A stretch of DNA of 64,000 bases, taken from contig NZ_DF967544.1 of NCBI RefSeq assembly GCF_000971475.1, positions 88,571 to 152,570 on the forward strand, given 5' to 3'. The stretch is from Sulfuricella sp. T08. Its GTDB lineage: Bacteria; Pseudomonadota; Gammaproteobacteria; Burkholderiales; Sulfuricellaceae. Shown one piece after another: positions 37,739 through 47,439 of this stretch. A model generated the notes under the pieces. That model was not told the DNA's origin, made no database searches, and was given only the letters and a program-made list of their open reading frames with translations. A program made the position numbers and the translations under genes. The first letter of the stretch is position 1, and each line of letters begins with the position of its first letter.

Positions 37739-39367
37739 TTACCGATCTGGCGTAACCCTGACAAACCCCACCCGTTCATAATCGCTGCCTTTTTCAATCA
37801 GGCTGTTCAGCTTGACGGTCATGGACTCTTCGCCGGTACGGATTTCCACCAGTCTGCCCGGAGCGAACCAGCCTGGCGGCAGCACCAGGCTGGTGGTTTC
37901 TTTCAGCACAGGCATGTCCGGGAGCAGAAAGGCCTGGACGAACTTGCTGGTGGCGTTCGTCATCAGCGACACTGGACGTACTGCGATGGCGAGTGGTGCG
38001 CCGGGCAGGACACGAACGCCGATATTAAGCCCATCGCTCGAGGGAAAGATCAGCCATTTTATAACGCCCAGCGCATAGGTGTTGCTGTCTGCCGGACGTA
38101 TGGCGATGGGCTGTTTCAGGCTGCTGCGTATGCCACCCTTGTCTGACCGGGCCAGGCGGAAGCCGAGCGCGCCTTCATCCTGAATCTGCCAGGTTTCCAG
38201 ACCGAATCCCAGCTGTGAAATATTCATTTTTTCCGTCTGATCGCTGATGCGGCCAAAGAATTGCAGATCCTCGATTTCGCGCTTGCTGAGCTTTTCTGTT
38301 TCACCCGGCTGCTTGAAAGGTTTTTCTCCGCCCAGGAAAAAGTGGATTGCCGCCATGCCGAGCGCGACTTGCGCCTTGTCCGCACCCGGCCGACGGGTAA
38401 AGTTCCTGCGTTTCGGCGCGGCCTCGCACCAGTGCTGGTAGAGTACGGTCAGCAGGGCTTCGCAGTCGGGCTGCACGCAGTCTTCGCCCAGTCCCAGCGC
38501 GAAGGGATCTTCATTCTTTCTGAGCCGCTTGATGCGCCGGCGGAAAGAGCTGGCGAGCCGTTCGGTGTCGAGATAGCGAGGGTTGGCCAGTTTCACGTCA
38601 TCGCGCACAACGACGGGAGGCGCTGACGAGGCGAGATCCACTCCAATCAGAGACAATGAAGAATCTTTCGGCGGAGTGGTAGTGATCGTTACGCGCCCCC
38701 CCCATTTGTCCAGCCACCTGTCTACCAATAAGAGCTGTTTAGACGACAAACGGTAAGGGTCGGCCAGGTGGGTGAGCAGAATCTGGGCATAGGAGGCCGC
38801 GCAGGTGGCGCTATCGGTTTGCTTGTTCAGGCTGTCTCTCACCGCATCCATGGCGTATCCCCGCTGTTCGGCGAGAGCATACAACTCGTGCGCCTGTTGC
38901 CACAAGCGCTTATCGACTTCGCGGTAGATGCGGTAATATTCCAACAACTGCAGGCCCGTGTAGCGCAGGCAACGCTGGGTGATCAGGGCGGAGTGCGCGG
39001 CGACGCTGGAATCACCTTCCAGGCAGGCCTGGAGGGAAAGTCGGTAGGCTGCGCCCAGCGCAGCCCAAAGACCGACTACGCTATTCCAGTTATTGAGCTG
39101 GACGATCTCGAGTGGCAGGGGCTTGCCGAGGTATTTCCTGGCCATCTCCAGCTGTACAAAGGCGATCGGCTCACGCAGCAGCTCGCTGATCTTGAGACGT
39201 TCCAGGGGAGTGAAGGAAGTCCGGTTGAGCAACTCCATCTGGGCGGTGAGGGCGGCGTGTGCCAAGGGTGCATTGGTCAGCGGCAGCGTTTTCAGCCATT
39301 GCTTGCAGGTAATGGCGTCGCTGAACTGGGGCGATAGCGCCGGTTCAGGAAGCACAGGTGAGTTCAT
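37739..39367 (-). CDS. Conserved hypothetical protein, 542 residues
   Basis: I do not recognise the family. No signal peptide or membrane helix is visible. The N-terminal half (residues 1-225) is strongly helical with leucine-rich repeats of tetratricopeptide-like character. A linker with basic residues (SSFRRRIKRLRKNE, about 275-288) follows. The C-terminal third is beta-rich and ends with FAPGRLVEIRTGEESMTVKLNSLIEKGSDYERVGFVRV, which could be a PilZ-like barrel, but the usual RxxxR motif is not evident there. Cyclic-di-GMP-related binding would fit the many GGDEF/HD-GYP genes here; this is speculation. GGAGGC precedes the ATG. Confidence 0.7.
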   Translation of the reverse strand: MNSPVLPEPALSPQFSDAITCKQWLKTLPLTNAPLAHAALTAQMELLNRTSFTPLERLKISELLREPIAFVQLEMARKYLGKPLPLEIVQLNNWNSVVGLWAALGAAYRLSLQACLEGDSSVAAHSALITQRCLRYTGLQLLEYYRIYREVDKRLWQQAHELYALAEQRGYAMDAVRDSLNKQTDSATCAASYAQILLTHLADPYRLSSKQLLLVDRWLDKWGGRVTITTTPPKDSSLSLIGVDLASSAPPVVVRDDVKLANPRYLDTERLASSFRRRIKRLRKNEDPFALGLGEDCVQPDCEALLTVLYQHWCEAAPKRRNFTRRPGADKAQVALGMAAIHFFLGGEKPFKQPGETEKLSKREIEDLQFFGRISDQTEKMNISQLGFGLETWQIQDEGALGFRLARSDKGGIRSSLKQPIAIRPADSNTYALGVIKWLIFPSSDGLNIGVRVLPGAPLAIAVRPVSLMTNATSKFVQAFLLPDMPVLKETTSLVLPPGWFAPGRLVEIRTGEESMTVKLNSLIEKGSDYERVGFVRVTPDR

Positions 39368-39387
39368 GGAAGCCTCCTTAGATTCGA

Positions 39388-39804
39388 TCAGCCTGAGGCG
39401 GGATGCATTGCCTCATGGATTACAGTACGCAAGCCTTCCGCCAGATTCTCGGGCGTTGCTGGCTGCGCATCACGCTGCATTTCACCCCAGATCGGGCTGG
39501 GGAAATGCCGGTCGCCACGCCAGCGCGGAATAACGTGCCAGTGGAGATGCGGAGTCAGGTTTCCCAGGCTGGCCAGATTGATTTTGTCCGGTTGCAGCAT
39601 CTGCCGAACCGCACTCTCCACTACGAATACCACATCCATCAGGTGCCGGCGCTCCACTACTGGCAGGTCGGTCATCTCCTTGACATGGTTCATCCAGATG
39701 ACGCGACAGAAGCCGGGGTAGTCACGATCTTCGACCAGCACCACTCGGCACAGTGCATCCTGCCACAGGGGTGTTCCGCCCACATTTTCACACAGCTCGC
39801 ACAT
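39388..39804 (-). CDS. HIT-family nucleotide hydrolase/transferase
   Basis: A 138-residue histidine-triad protein with the active site HLHWHVIPRW (the HxHxH pattern) and an N-terminal CELC pair that may bind zinc. It likely hydrolyses dinucleoside polyphosphates or nucleotide conjugates, as in the bacterial HIT branch. It lies 11 bases after the big oxidoreductase stop on the same strand and may be its operon partner. Confidence 0.9.
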   Translation of the reverse strand: MCELCENVGGTPLWQDALCRVVLVEDRDYPGFCRVIWMNHVKEMTDLPVVERRHLMDVVFVVESAVRQMLQPDKINLASLGNLTPHLHWHVIPRWRGDRHFPSPIWGEMQRDAQPATPENLAEGLRTVIHEAMHPASG

Positions 39805-39815
39805 GAATGGCTTGT

Positions 39816-42800
39816 CTACAGCAACACCCGTTCGATACCACCGTTGTTCGCATTGGTGATGTAGTCTTCCATCCAGGTCGACCCGAGAAGATGCCGCGCC
39901 ATTTCCACTACGATGTAATCGGCCTCAATGCCCGTATCATCATTGTAGCGGTGTAATCCCTGCAAACAAGAGGGGCAAGATGTCAATAATTTAATCTTCG
40001 GGTTTTCATCAGACCCGGTTTCCCGGTTTATTTCGGCTGCTACCTTAATGATTTCCTCCTGCTTGCGGGAGCGGATCTGGGTGGAGATGTCGGGCCGCGT
40101 TACTGCCAGCGTGCCGGATTCGCCGCAGCAGCGGTCGGACAACTTGACGCCGCCGCCGAGCAGATCATTGGCTACCTTGAGCGGGTTGTAGGTCTTCATC
40201 GGGGTGTGGCAGGGGTCGTGGTACATGTAGCGTGTACCAGTCACGCCTTCCAGTTTCAGCCCTTTTTCCATCAGGTATTCGTGTATGTCGAGCAGGCGGC
40301 AGCCGGGAAAGATCTTGTCGAACTGGTATTTCAGCAGCTGATCCATGCAGGTGCCGCAGGACACGATCACGGTCTTGATGTCGAGGTAGTTCAGGGTATT
40401 GGCGACGCGGTGGAACAGCACGCGGTTGGCGGTGGTGATGGCCTGTCCCTTGTCGTCGTTGCCGGCCGAGGTCTGCGGGTAGCCGCAGCACAGGTAACCC
40501 GGCGGCAGCACGGTCTGCGCGCCGAGATGAAACAGCATTGCCTGGGTGGCGAGCCCCACTTGGCCGAACAGCCGTTCCGAACCGCAACCGGGGAAGTAGA
40601 ACACCGCATCGGAATCCTCGTTGAGCTTGGCGGGGTCACGGATCACCGGCACGATGGCGGCATCTTCCAATCCGAGCAGGGCGCGCGAGGTTTTCTTCGG
40701 CAGGTTGCCCGGCATCGGCTTGTTGATCATGTGGATGATCTGCGCCTTGAGCGGAGGCTTGCCGACGGTGGCGGGCGGGTTCCGGGTCTGTCCGCCGATC
40801 AGGCCGAAGCGCTTCGCCAGCTGGTAACCCAGGCGCTGTGCGGCGTAGCCCCACTCGATCATGACTTTGCGGATTGCTTTGATGGTGGTCGGATCGGTCG
40901 CGTTGAGGAACAGCATCGCGGCGTAGCTGCCGGGATTGAATTTCTTCTTGCCCTGCTTGCGCAGAAAGTTGCGCATGGCGATCGAGACGTTGCCGAAATC
41001 GATGTCCACCGGACAGGGAGCGAGGCATTTGTGACAGACCGTGCAATGGTCGGCAACGTCGTTGAATTCGTCGAAATGCTTGAGGGAAATCCCGCGCCGG
41101 GTCTGCTCCTCGTACAGAAAGGCCTCGATTAGCAGGCTGGTGGCGAGGATCTTGTTGCGCGGGCTGTACAGCAGGTTGGCGCGCGGGATATGGGTATTGC
41201 ACACCGGTTTGCACTTGCCGCAGCGCAGGCAGTCCTTGATCGAGTCGGCAATCTCGCCAATCTCGCTCTGCTCCATGATCAGCGATTCGACTTCGAGCAG
41301 GCTGAAGCTGGGAGTGTATGCATTGCGCAGGTCTGCCCCCGGCAGCAGCTTGCCGCGGTTGAAATGGCCATTCGGGTCGACTTTGGCCATGTAGGCGGCG
41401 AAGGTTGCTATCGCCTCGGGCTCGAGGAACTCCAGCTTGGTGATGCCGATGCCGTGTTCGCCCGAAATCACCCCGCCCAGATCGATGGCCAGCCGCATGA
41501 TGCGCGCCACCGCCTGATTCGCTGCCTGAAGCATCTCGTAATCATCGGAGTTGACCGGGATGTTGGTATGCACGTTGCCGTCGCCGGCATGCATGTGCAG
41601 CGCCACGAACACCCTGCTCTTCAGTACTTTCTGGTGGATAGCATCGCAGCGCTCCAGGATCGGCAGGTACTCGCGCCCGGTAAAAATGCGGTGCAACTCG
41701 GCGCGCACTTCCTTTTTCCATGAGATACGCAGGGTGTGATCCTGCAGCGCATGGAAAACGGATTCGAGTTCGGGATTGGGCGCCTCCGGCTCGAAACCGG
41801 AGCCGGCGTAGGGTGCGTCCAGGTTTTCCAGCAGCCACTGCCAACGCTTGCGGGTGTCGCGCAGCAGCGCCAGGGCGGTTTCACGCCGTGTGACTAGCAG
41901 TTCGGCGTCAGGCAGCGCTTCTTCGTCGCGGTGCAGCGGCAGATCGCCGCGAATGAATTCTTCCAGCGCATCCAGCAGCTTGAGCTTGTTGCGTGTCGAA
42001 AGCTCGATATTGATGCGCTCGACGCCATCGCTGTAATCCGCCAGGCGCGGCAGGGGAATGACCACATCTTCGTTGATCTTGAAGGCATTGGTATGGGTGG
42101 CGATGGCGGCAGTGCGGGCACGATCGAGCCAGAATTTTTTGCGGGCTTCGTCGCTGACCGCGATGAAGCCTTCGCCGCCGCGGGCGTTGGCGAGCCGTAC
42201 GATGTGCGATGCCGCTTCGCCCACTGCGGCTTCGTCGTCGCTGGCGATATCGGCCAGCAGCAACATTTTCGGACGTTCCGCCCGGTTTGCCTTGGTGGCG
42301 TAGCCGACCGCCTTGATGTAGCGTTCGTCGAGATGCTCCAGTCCGGCCAGTATGGTTAGAGGGTGGGCATCCAGATAGCTCTTGATCTCGACGATGGCCG
42401 GCACGGCCCGGTGTAGCTGGCCGAAGAATTCCAGGCACACGGTGCGGATGTGTTTGGGCATGGTGTGCAGGATGAAACGAGCCGAGGTGATGATGCCGTC
42501 GCAGCCCTCCTTCTGAATGCCAGGCAAGCCGGAGAGGAACTTGTCGGTAACATCCTTGCCCAGCCCGGTTTTGCGAAAATGACTGCCGGGAATCTCGAGG
42601 ATCTCTTCGGGTTTGGCGGATTTGCCGTCCGCACCGAGGCGGTTGATGCGAAAGCGCGCTGTTTCGACGTCGTGGATCTTGCCGAGGTTGTGGTCGAGGC
42701 GGGTAATCTCCAGCCAGTTGCCATCGGGGTCGACCATCCGCCACGAGGCCAGGTTGTCGAGCGCGGTACCCCACAAGACCGCCTTCTTGCCACCTGCATT

Positions 42801-43637
42801 CATGGCCACATTGCCGCCGATGCAGCAGGCATCCGCCGAGGTCGGGTCGACTGCGAATACATGGCCGGCGTCATCCGCCGCCTCCATCACGCGCCGAGTG
42901 ACGACGCCCGCGCCGCAACGGATGGTGGGCACGGGTTCCGCCACGCCGGGCAGACTAAGCATTTCCACGCCGTTGTGGTAGTCGAGTTTCTCGGTGTTGA
43001 TCACCGCCGACATTTTGTCGAGCGGCACTGCGCCGCCGGTGTAGCCGGTGCCGCCGCCACGCGGGATCAGGGTCAGGCCGAGCTTGATGCAGGCGCGCAC
43101 CAGCGGCGCGATTTCATCCTCGGTGTCGGGGTTGAGCACGACGAAGGGATATTCGACGCGCCAGTCGGTGGCGTCGGTGACGTGCGACACCCTCGCCAGG
43201 CCATCGAACTGGATATTGTCGCGGCGGGTGTGGGGCAGCAGCAGCTTCAGCACCTTGCGGCGCAGGCGCGCGGTATGCTCGAAATCCGTTTCGAATGTAT
43301 CAACCGCACGGGCTGTGCGTGCTAGCAGCTGCCTGACTGCCTCGTTGTCCTGGCGGCGCGCCTCGATTGCCCGCAGGCGATGGCGTAGCGCCTCGACCAG
43401 CGCCTTGCGGCGCTTGATGTTGGCGAGCAGATCGTCCTGCAGGTAGGGGTTGCGCGAAACCACCCAGATGTCGCCGAGCACTTCGAATAGCATGCGCGCC
43501 GAGCGTCCGGTCTTGCGTTCGGCGCGCAGCGTGTTGAGGATTTCCCAGGCTTCCTCGCCGAGCAGGCGAATGATGATTTCGCGGTCGGAAAACGAGGTGT
43601 AGTTGTAAGGAATTTCTCTGAGGCGTGCTGTCGTCAT
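39816..43637 (-). CDS. Large FAD-linked / 4Fe-4S / CCG oxidoreductase (DUF3683 type)
   Basis: A 1273-residue fusion. An N-terminal DUF3683-like region (about 1-150) is followed by a PCMH-type FAD-binding domain with the PP-loop [18 protein letters not shown] (about residue 197) and a FAD-oxidase C-terminal domain (about 420-760, with [14 protein letters not shown]). Two 4Fe-4S motifs follow, [11 protein letters not shown] near 803 and [12 protein letters not shown] near 869. Two cysteine-rich CCG repeats run from about 1010 to 1240 (FPGCGSE, YLCCGYP, SCGTC, CCGESG). The order resembles glycolate/D-lactate dehydrogenase subunits D and F joined in one chain. Oxidation of a 2-hydroxyacid with electrons passed to quinone is the likely reaction; the substrate is not determined. 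Confidence 0.88.
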   Translation of the reverse strand: MTTARLREIPYNYTSFSDREIIIRLLGEEAWEILNTLRAERKTGRSARMLFEVLGDIWVVSRNPYLQDDLLANIKRRKALVEALRHRLRAIEARRQDNEAVRQLLARTARAVDTFETDFEHTARLRRKVLKLLLPHTRRDNIQFDGLARVSHVTDATDWRVEYPFVVLNPDTEDEIAPLVRACIKLGLTLIPRGGGTGYTGGAVPLDKMSAVINTEKLDYHNGVEMLSLPGVAEPVPTIRCGAGVVTRRVMEAADDAGHVFAVDPTSADACCIGGNVAMNAGGKKAVLWGTALDNLASWRMVDPDGNWLEITRLDHNLGKIHDVETARFRINRLGADGKSAKPEEILEIPGSHFRKTGLGKDVTDKFLSGLPGIQKEGCDGIITSARFILHTMPKHIRTVCLEFFGQLHRAVPAIVEIKSYLDAHPLTILAGLEHLDERYIKAVGYATKANRAERPKMLLLADIASDDEAAVGEAASHIVRLANARGGEGFIAVSDEARKKFWLDRARTAAIATHTNAFKINEDVVIPLPRLADYSDGVERINIELSTRNKLKLLDALEEFIRGDLPLHRDEEALPDAELLVTRRETALALLRDTRKRWQWLLENLDAPYAGSGFEPEAPNPELESVFHALQDHTLRISWKKEVRAELHRIFTGREYLPILERCDAIHQKVLKSRVFVALHMHAGDGNVHTNIPVNSDDYEMLQAANQAVARIMRLAIDLGGVISGEHGIGITKLEFLEPEAIATFAAYMAKVDPNGHFNRGKLLPGADLRNAYTPSFSLLEVESLIMEQSEIGEIADSIKDCLRCGKCKPVCNTHIPRANLLYSPRNKILATSLLIEAFLYEEQTRRGISLKHFDEFNDVADHCTVCHKCLAPCPVDIDFGNVSIAMRNFLRKQGKKKFNPGSYAAMLFLNATDPTTIKAIRKVMIEWGYAAQRLGYQLAKRFGLIGGQTRNPPATVGKPPLKAQIIHMINKPMPGNLPKKTSRALLGLEDAAIVPVIRDPAKLNEDSDAVFYFPGCGSERLFGQVGLATQAMLFHLGAQTVLPPGYLCCGYPQTSAGNDDKGQAITTANRVLFHRVANTLNYLDIKTVIVSCGTCMDQLLKYQFDKIFPGCRLLDIHEYLMEKGLKLEGVTGTRYMYHDPCHTPMKTYNPLKVANDLLGGGVKLSDRCCGESGTLAVTRPDISTQIRSRKQEEIIKVAAEINRETGSDENPKIKLLTSCPSCLQGLHRYNDDTGIEADYIVVEMARHLLGSTWMEDYITNANNGGIERVLL

Positions 43638-44096
43638 GGTCGGTCAGTGCTGCCGTAAAGGGCAAATTCTAGCGCAATTCTGGGTTGAAGTCTTATGTCT
43701 GACCAATGCGCTGTAACCGGGTTCACTGAGTGCCCACAAAAGACAGGTCAGCCACAGAGGACACAGAGGGGAACTAAAAGTAGGCGTCTCCAGGCGACAA
43801 TCGGTTTTAGTAAGCTGACCCTGGGTCTGCATGCCGGCCATCAGAAAGTCAATAACTGCTCCGCATGCAGCTATAGCGACTACAAATCCAGATTGAACAA
43901 GGAACTACCGAAAGAATTCTTTGGCCTGAACGGTCGGCCTAGCGTATAGCGATACCAATGCCAACAAAGAAGCGTGGACGATCCGGGGACAATTACCTCG
44001 TTAACAAGGCATGGATCCTGTCAGTTAACAAAACCTTCTAAAGCCATTGATCTCTTACGGACCGCCAGTCGTTTCGCCATTCAGAAGGACTCACTC

Positions 44097-44135
44097 ATGA
44101 AACTGGTCACTACAATCAACGCACCATTTGGGTAG
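44097..44135 (+). pseudogene. Possible remnant of a PII (glnB/glnK) gene start
   Basis: An AAGGA ribosome site and ATG start a 12-codon frame reading MKLVTTINAPFG before TAG. Seven of its first eleven residues match the N-terminus of GlnK in this window ([11 protein letters not shown]), and the DNA is similar codon by codon. No further PII sequence follows. It may be the decayed 5' end of a glnK copy, or a coincidence in a short string. Confidence 0.35.
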
Positions 44136-44178
44136 GGGTGGTGTCAACCGCCATTTTATGACTCATCAGAATTCTGCT

Positions 44179-44193
44179 GCACATATTTGGTGC
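44179..44193 (+). promoter_or_regulatory. NtrC binding site of the guanidine operon
   Basis: GCACATATTTGGTGC fits GCAC-Y-N5-R-GTGC with a single deviation (A for Y), the same deviation as in the second glnA site. Its centre is 103 bp upstream of the -24 GG of the sigma-54 promoter, a usual enhancer distance. A weaker half-matching site (GCACCATTTGGGTAG) lies at 44121-44135. Confidence 0.65.
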
Positions 44194-44287
44194 AATTTGA
44201 TACGGTATGCACCACTTTTGCATGAACCCGTTCCAGTCAGACTCCTAATGTGTCTATATCTATATGATTTACATAAATTGACAAGGC

Positions 44288-44303
44288 TGGCACGGTAAAT
44301 GCT
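44288..44303 (+). promoter_or_regulatory. Sigma-54 promoter of the guanidine operon
   Basis: TGGCACG-GTAA-ATGCT matches TGGCACG-N4-TTGCW at all but one position, with the required GG and GC ten bases apart. Transcription should start near 44314-44316, about 30 bases before the riboswitch. The copy before porin-glnK-amtB has the same TGGCACG and ATGCT elements. Confidence 0.8.
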
Positions 44304-44343
44304 CTTACTTCTAAACAGAGAGGTGCAGCTTTCACTGCATTTT

Positions 44344-44443
44344 ATGGCGGCTAGGGTTCCGATCCCATTCAGGGATGTCTGGTCCGAGAGCTGCCAGGCC
44401 CGCGCTGTTGGTCGGGCTCCACGGAGGGATAAAAGCCCGGGAG
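44344..44443 (+). promoter_or_regulatory. Guanidine-I (ykkC) riboswitch aptamer
   Basis: The RNA carries the conserved strings of the class in order and spacing: GGCTAGGGTTCCG (44349-44361), CTGGTCCGAGAGCTGCCAG (44379-44397), ACGGAGGGATAAAAGCCCGGGAG (44421-44443). GGGCT (44414-44418) can pair with AGCCC (44434-44438). It sits between the sigma-54 promoter and a guanidine transport/carboxylase operon, the known context of this riboswitch. Ligand binding should prevent the overlapping terminator. Confidence 0.95.
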
Positions 44444-44484
44444 GTCGCGCTCAGTAGTCGCTGCGCCCTCTCGATTGTTTTTAA
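44438..44484 (+). terminator. Riboswitch-controlled transcription terminator
   Basis: CGGGAGG (44438-44444) pairs with CCTCTCG (44467-44473), and GCGC (44447-44450) with GCGC (44463-44466), followed by ATTGTTTTT. The 5' strand of this hairpin is the end of the aptamer, so aptamer closure and terminator are mutually exclusive: an ON switch with guanidine. Confidence 0.8.
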
Positions 44485-44500
44485 CTTTCCAGAAGGAGCT

Positions 44501-45490
44501 ATGACTATGAACCTCAAACATTTTCTCGGGCATTCACTCGCCGCAATTACACTTTCTGTCGGTCTGCTAAGTAGCGCCCACGCAGCACAGCCTTTGAAGA
44601 TCGGTTACAGCGATTGGCCTGGCTGGGTGGCATGGCAGGTGGCAATCGACAAGAATTGGTTCAAGGAAGCGGGCGTTGCTGTCAATTTCGAGTGGTTCGA
44701 CTATTCGGCATCGATGGACGCTTTCGCTGCCGGCAAGATTGACGCAGTAACCATGACCAACGGTGATGCTCTGGTAACCGGAGCCAGCGGGGGCAAAAGC
44801 GTGATGATCATGTTGACCGACTACTCCAACGGCAACGACATGATCGTTGCCAAGCCCGGTATAAAAAGCCTGAAGGATCTCAAGGGCAAAAAAGTGTCAG
44901 TCGAAGTCGGCCTGGTAGAACATCTGTTACTGTTGAACGGGCTGAAGAAGGCCGGCATGAAGGAGTCTGACGTCACCTTGGTCAACGCCAAGACCAACGA
45001 GATGCCGCAAATGCTGGCGTCTGCCGACGTGTCTGCGATTGGCGCATGGCAGCCTGTTGCCGGGCAAGCGATGACGGCGTTTCCCGGTGCTCGCCCGATC
45101 TACACTTCTGCTGACGAACCCGGTCTGATCTACGATGTGCTCGCAGTGAACCCGACCAGCGCCAAGGCCAATCGCGCCGAGTGGCTCAAGGTCGTTAAGG
45201 TGTGGGATCGCGTGGTCAAGTACATCAACGACCCGAAAACCCAGCCAGATGCGGTCAAGATCATGGCGGCCCGTGTCGGCATCACGCCGGAAGCCTATTT
45301 GCCGCTACTGAAAGGCACCAAGCTGCTGGATCTCAGCGAAGGCAAGAAAATTTACGTCAAGGCTGCAGGCTTCAAATCCCTGTATGGATCGTCCAAAACG
45401 GCGGATGACTTCAACGTCAAGAATGCGGTTTACAAGACAGCCCAAGACCTCAACAGCTACATTGACCCTTCCTTCACCAACGCCAAGTAA
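44501..45490 (+). CDS. ABC transporter periplasmic binding protein (guanidine operon)
   Basis: Binding protein of the NitT/TauT (SsuA/TauA) family, 329 residues. The signal peptide ends near SSAHA. The mature part shows [34 protein letters not shown] and [15 protein letters not shown], characteristic of this family. I start at ATG 44501, behind a consensus AAGGAG; a longer frame would begin inside the riboswitch. The riboswitch and downstream enzymes indicate guanidine, or a guanidine compound, as ligand. That is inference; family members bind nitrate, taurine, sulfonates and others. Confidence 0.9.
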   Translation: MTMNLKHFLGHSLAAITLSVGLLSSAHAAQPLKIGYSDWPGWVAWQVAIDKNWFKEAGVAVNFEWFDYSASMDAFAAGKIDAVTMTNGDALVTGASGGKSVMIMLTDYSNGNDMIVAKPGIKSLKDLKGKKVSVEVGLVEHLLLLNGLKKAGMKESDVTLVNAKTNEMPQMLASADVSAIGAWQPVAGQAMTAFPGARPIYTSADEPGLIYDVLAVNPTSAKANRAEWLKVVKVWDRVVKYINDPKTQPDAVKIMAARVGITPEAYLPLLKGTKLLDLSEGKKIYVKAAGFKSLYGSSKTADDFNVKNAVYKTAQDLNSYIDPSFTNAK

Positions 45491-45520
45491 TTGTTTCTCT
45501 CAAGAGCAAACGGAGCAAGA

Positions 45521-46489
45521 ATGAGCAAGATATCCAAATGGTTTGCGGTGCGTGCCGAGTTGGCTTCACGCAAGCGCACACTCCTCGGGATCGGCTCGTT
45601 CCTGCTGCCTTTGCTGGTTTGGAGCATCATCAGCTACACCCCCTTCATCTGGCATCCGAAGATTCAGGTCGAGGATCCAGGTGGAGTGGATTATTTCCAG
45701 GTCGGCATGCTGGTCGACAAGTCGGTATTCCAGGACGAATTCACCAGCATGCAGGCGCAAAAACTGGCCCTGCCGCGCGGCGAGCCAGCCAACCCAATCT
45801 ACCTGCCGGCACCACATCAGGTAGCCAAGGCTTGCTATACGGCATTCACCACGGCGCCAGAGCAGAAGGACTTGCCCTGGCTGCATGAAAGCCTGTGGCA
45901 CAGCATCCAGGTGATATTCTGGGGATTCGTGATCTCTTCGATAGTTGGCGTTCCACTCGGCATTCTCGCAGGTACTTACGCCGCCCTTGGCCGCCTCAGC
46001 GAGCCCTTCGTTGAATTCTTCCGCTACCTGCCGGCACCCGCTTTCGGTGCCTTGGCGGTGGCAGTGCTGGGCATCTATGACGGCCCCAAGATCGCCATCA
46101 TCGTCATCGGCACCTTCTTCCAGCAGGTGCTGATTATTGCCAACACCACACGTAAACTCGACGCCACCATCATTGAGGCGGCGCTGACCTTGGGCACGCG
46201 GCGTCTTCAACTGCTGACGCGGGTGGTGGTGCCGGGAATCATGCCCGACCTGTTTCGTGACCTGCGCATCCTGCTTGGCTGGGCTTGGACCTACCTGATC
46301 GTCGCGGAGCTGATCGGCACCAGCACCGGCATCACCTGGTTCATTACCCAGCAAGCCCGCTACCAGCATTTCGACAAGGTCTACGCGGCCATCATGATCA
46401 TCGGCATCATTGGCTTCGGCACGGACCTGGTGTTGGCCAGGCTCGAACGCCATCTGTTCCCATGGGACCGCGGCTTGCGCCGGACCTAG
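45521..46489 (+). CDS. ABC transporter permease (guanidine operon)
   Basis: Inner-membrane permease of the SsuC/TauC/NrtB type, 322 residues. The first helix (about 18-36) is followed by an unusually long periplasmic segment of some 75 residues before the transport core of five or six helices. The EAA coupling loop is [26 protein letters not shown], near residue 225. The start ATG 45521 follows ACGGAG, 30 bases after the binding protein. It must work with the ATPase 25 bases downstream. Confidence 0.92.
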   Translation: MSKISKWFAVRAELASRKRTLLGIGSFLLPLLVWSIISYTPFIWHPKIQVEDPGGVDYFQVGMLVDKSVFQDEFTSMQAQKLALPRGEPANPIYLPAPHQVAKACYTAFTTAPEQKDLPWLHESLWHSIQVIFWGFVISSIVGVPLGILAGTYAALGRLSEPFVEFFRYLPAPAFGALAVAVLGIYDGPKIAIIVIGTFFQQVLIIANTTRKLDATIIEAALTLGTRRLQLLTRVVVPGIMPDLFRDLRILLGWAWTYLIVAELIGTSTGITWFITQQARYQHFDKVYAAIMIIGIIGFGTDLVLARLERHLFPWDRGLRRT

Positions 46490-46514
46490 AGCGCAAGTAC
46501 GAAAGGACACATCA

Positions 46515-47429
46515 ATGAACCGTGAACATAATCTTCCCGACTACCTGCAGCAATCGGAAGTCGTACGCGCTCGTTTTGACAGCCTCAAGCAACGTGAAAA
46601 GATTCTCGAAGTGCGTCATCTCGGCAAGCGCTACACCTCGACCCAGGGCGAGGTGGAAGCGTTACGCGACGTCAGCTTCAGTGTGCACCGGCGCGAATTC
46701 GTCTGCGTGATCGGACCCTCCGGCTGCGGCAAGTCCACGTTGATCCGCATCCTTGCCGGGCTGGAAAACCATAACGCAGGAGATGTGCTGCTCGACGGCA
46801 AGCCGGTCGCCGGCCCTGGGTACGACCGCGGCATGGTGTTTCAGGGCTATTCCCTGTTCCCCTGGCTGACAGTCAAGAAAAACGTGATGTTCGGCCCGGA
46901 AGTGAATGGCAGAGGCCGTTACGAGGCGGAACGGGATGCCTTGATGTGGCTCGATTTGGTGGGGCTTACAAAGTTCGCGGACAACTATCCCCATCAACTC
47001 TCCGGCGGCATGCGCCAGCGCGTCGCTATCGCCCGGGCGCTGGTCAACGAGCCGCGCATACTACTCATGGACGAGCCCTTCGGTGCACTGGACGCACAGA
47101 CCAGGGTAAAGATGCAGACGCACCTGATCGACATCTGGAGAAACATCGACATCACCATGCTCTTCATCACCCACGATCTGGATGAAGCAATCTTTCTCGC
47201 CGACCGCATTCTGGTACTCAAGGCGCATCCGGGCGAAGTGCAGGAACTGATCGAGGTGCCCGTTCCACGGCCGCGCACACCTGCGCAGTTCATGTCGCCG
47301 GAATTCCGTGCCACCAAGGCGCGCCTGGAAGAGCTGATCCACCCTGCCCCGCTTCCAGAGACCGAGGAAGAGCTAGCGGTCAAACCGCACATGATTCGCT
47401 TCACCAATGTGGCCGACAATGTTGAATAA
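46515..47429 (+). CDS. ABC transporter ATPase (guanidine operon)
   Basis: SsuB/TauB/NrtD-type ATPase, 304 residues. Walker [11 protein letters not shown]-loop [11 protein letters not shown], signature [15 protein letters not shown], Walker [13 protein letters not shown] and the switch His in FITHDLDEA are complete. The N-terminal 40 residues and the C-terminal 60 residues extend beyond the usual 240-260. I use ATG 46515; the longer frame runs back into the permease gene. Confidence 0.94.
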   Translation: MNREHNLPDYLQQSEVVRARFDSLKQREKILEVRHLGKRYTSTQGEVEALRDVSFSVHRREFVCVIGPSGCGKSTLIRILAGLENHNAGDVLLDGKPVAGPGYDRGMVFQGYSLFPWLTVKKNVMFGPEVNGRGRYEAERDALMWLDLVGLTKFADNYPHQLSGGMRQRVAIARALVNEPRILLMDEPFGALDAQTRVKMQTHLIDIWRNIDITMLFITHDLDEAIFLADRILVLKAHPGEVQELIEVPVPRPRTPAQFMSPEFRATKARLEELIHPAPLPETEEELAVKPHMIRFTNVADNVE

Positions 47430-47439
47430 GGAAACGCCC

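Larger units (their letters stand above)
43638..44287. other. Long leader region of the guanidine operon
   Basis: About 650 bases upstream of the sigma-54 promoter, less GC-rich than the coding DNA. It holds a CCACAGAGGACACAGAGG piece (43751-43768) related to the 9-bp tandem array, the PII-like mini-frame at 44097-44135 and the NtrC site at 44179-44193. An 84-codon frame at 43695-43949 has no recognisable product. I see no other supported gene. Confidence 0.6.

Noticed and set aside
43695-43949. 84-codon frame upstream of the guanidine operon
   Set aside because: No ribosome site, contains the CCACAGAG repeat piece, and no recognisable protein features.
44121-44135. Second NtrC site GCACCATTTGGGTAG
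   Set aside because: The right half deviates at two of the important GTGC positions and it overlaps the PII-like mini-frame; too weak to list as a site.
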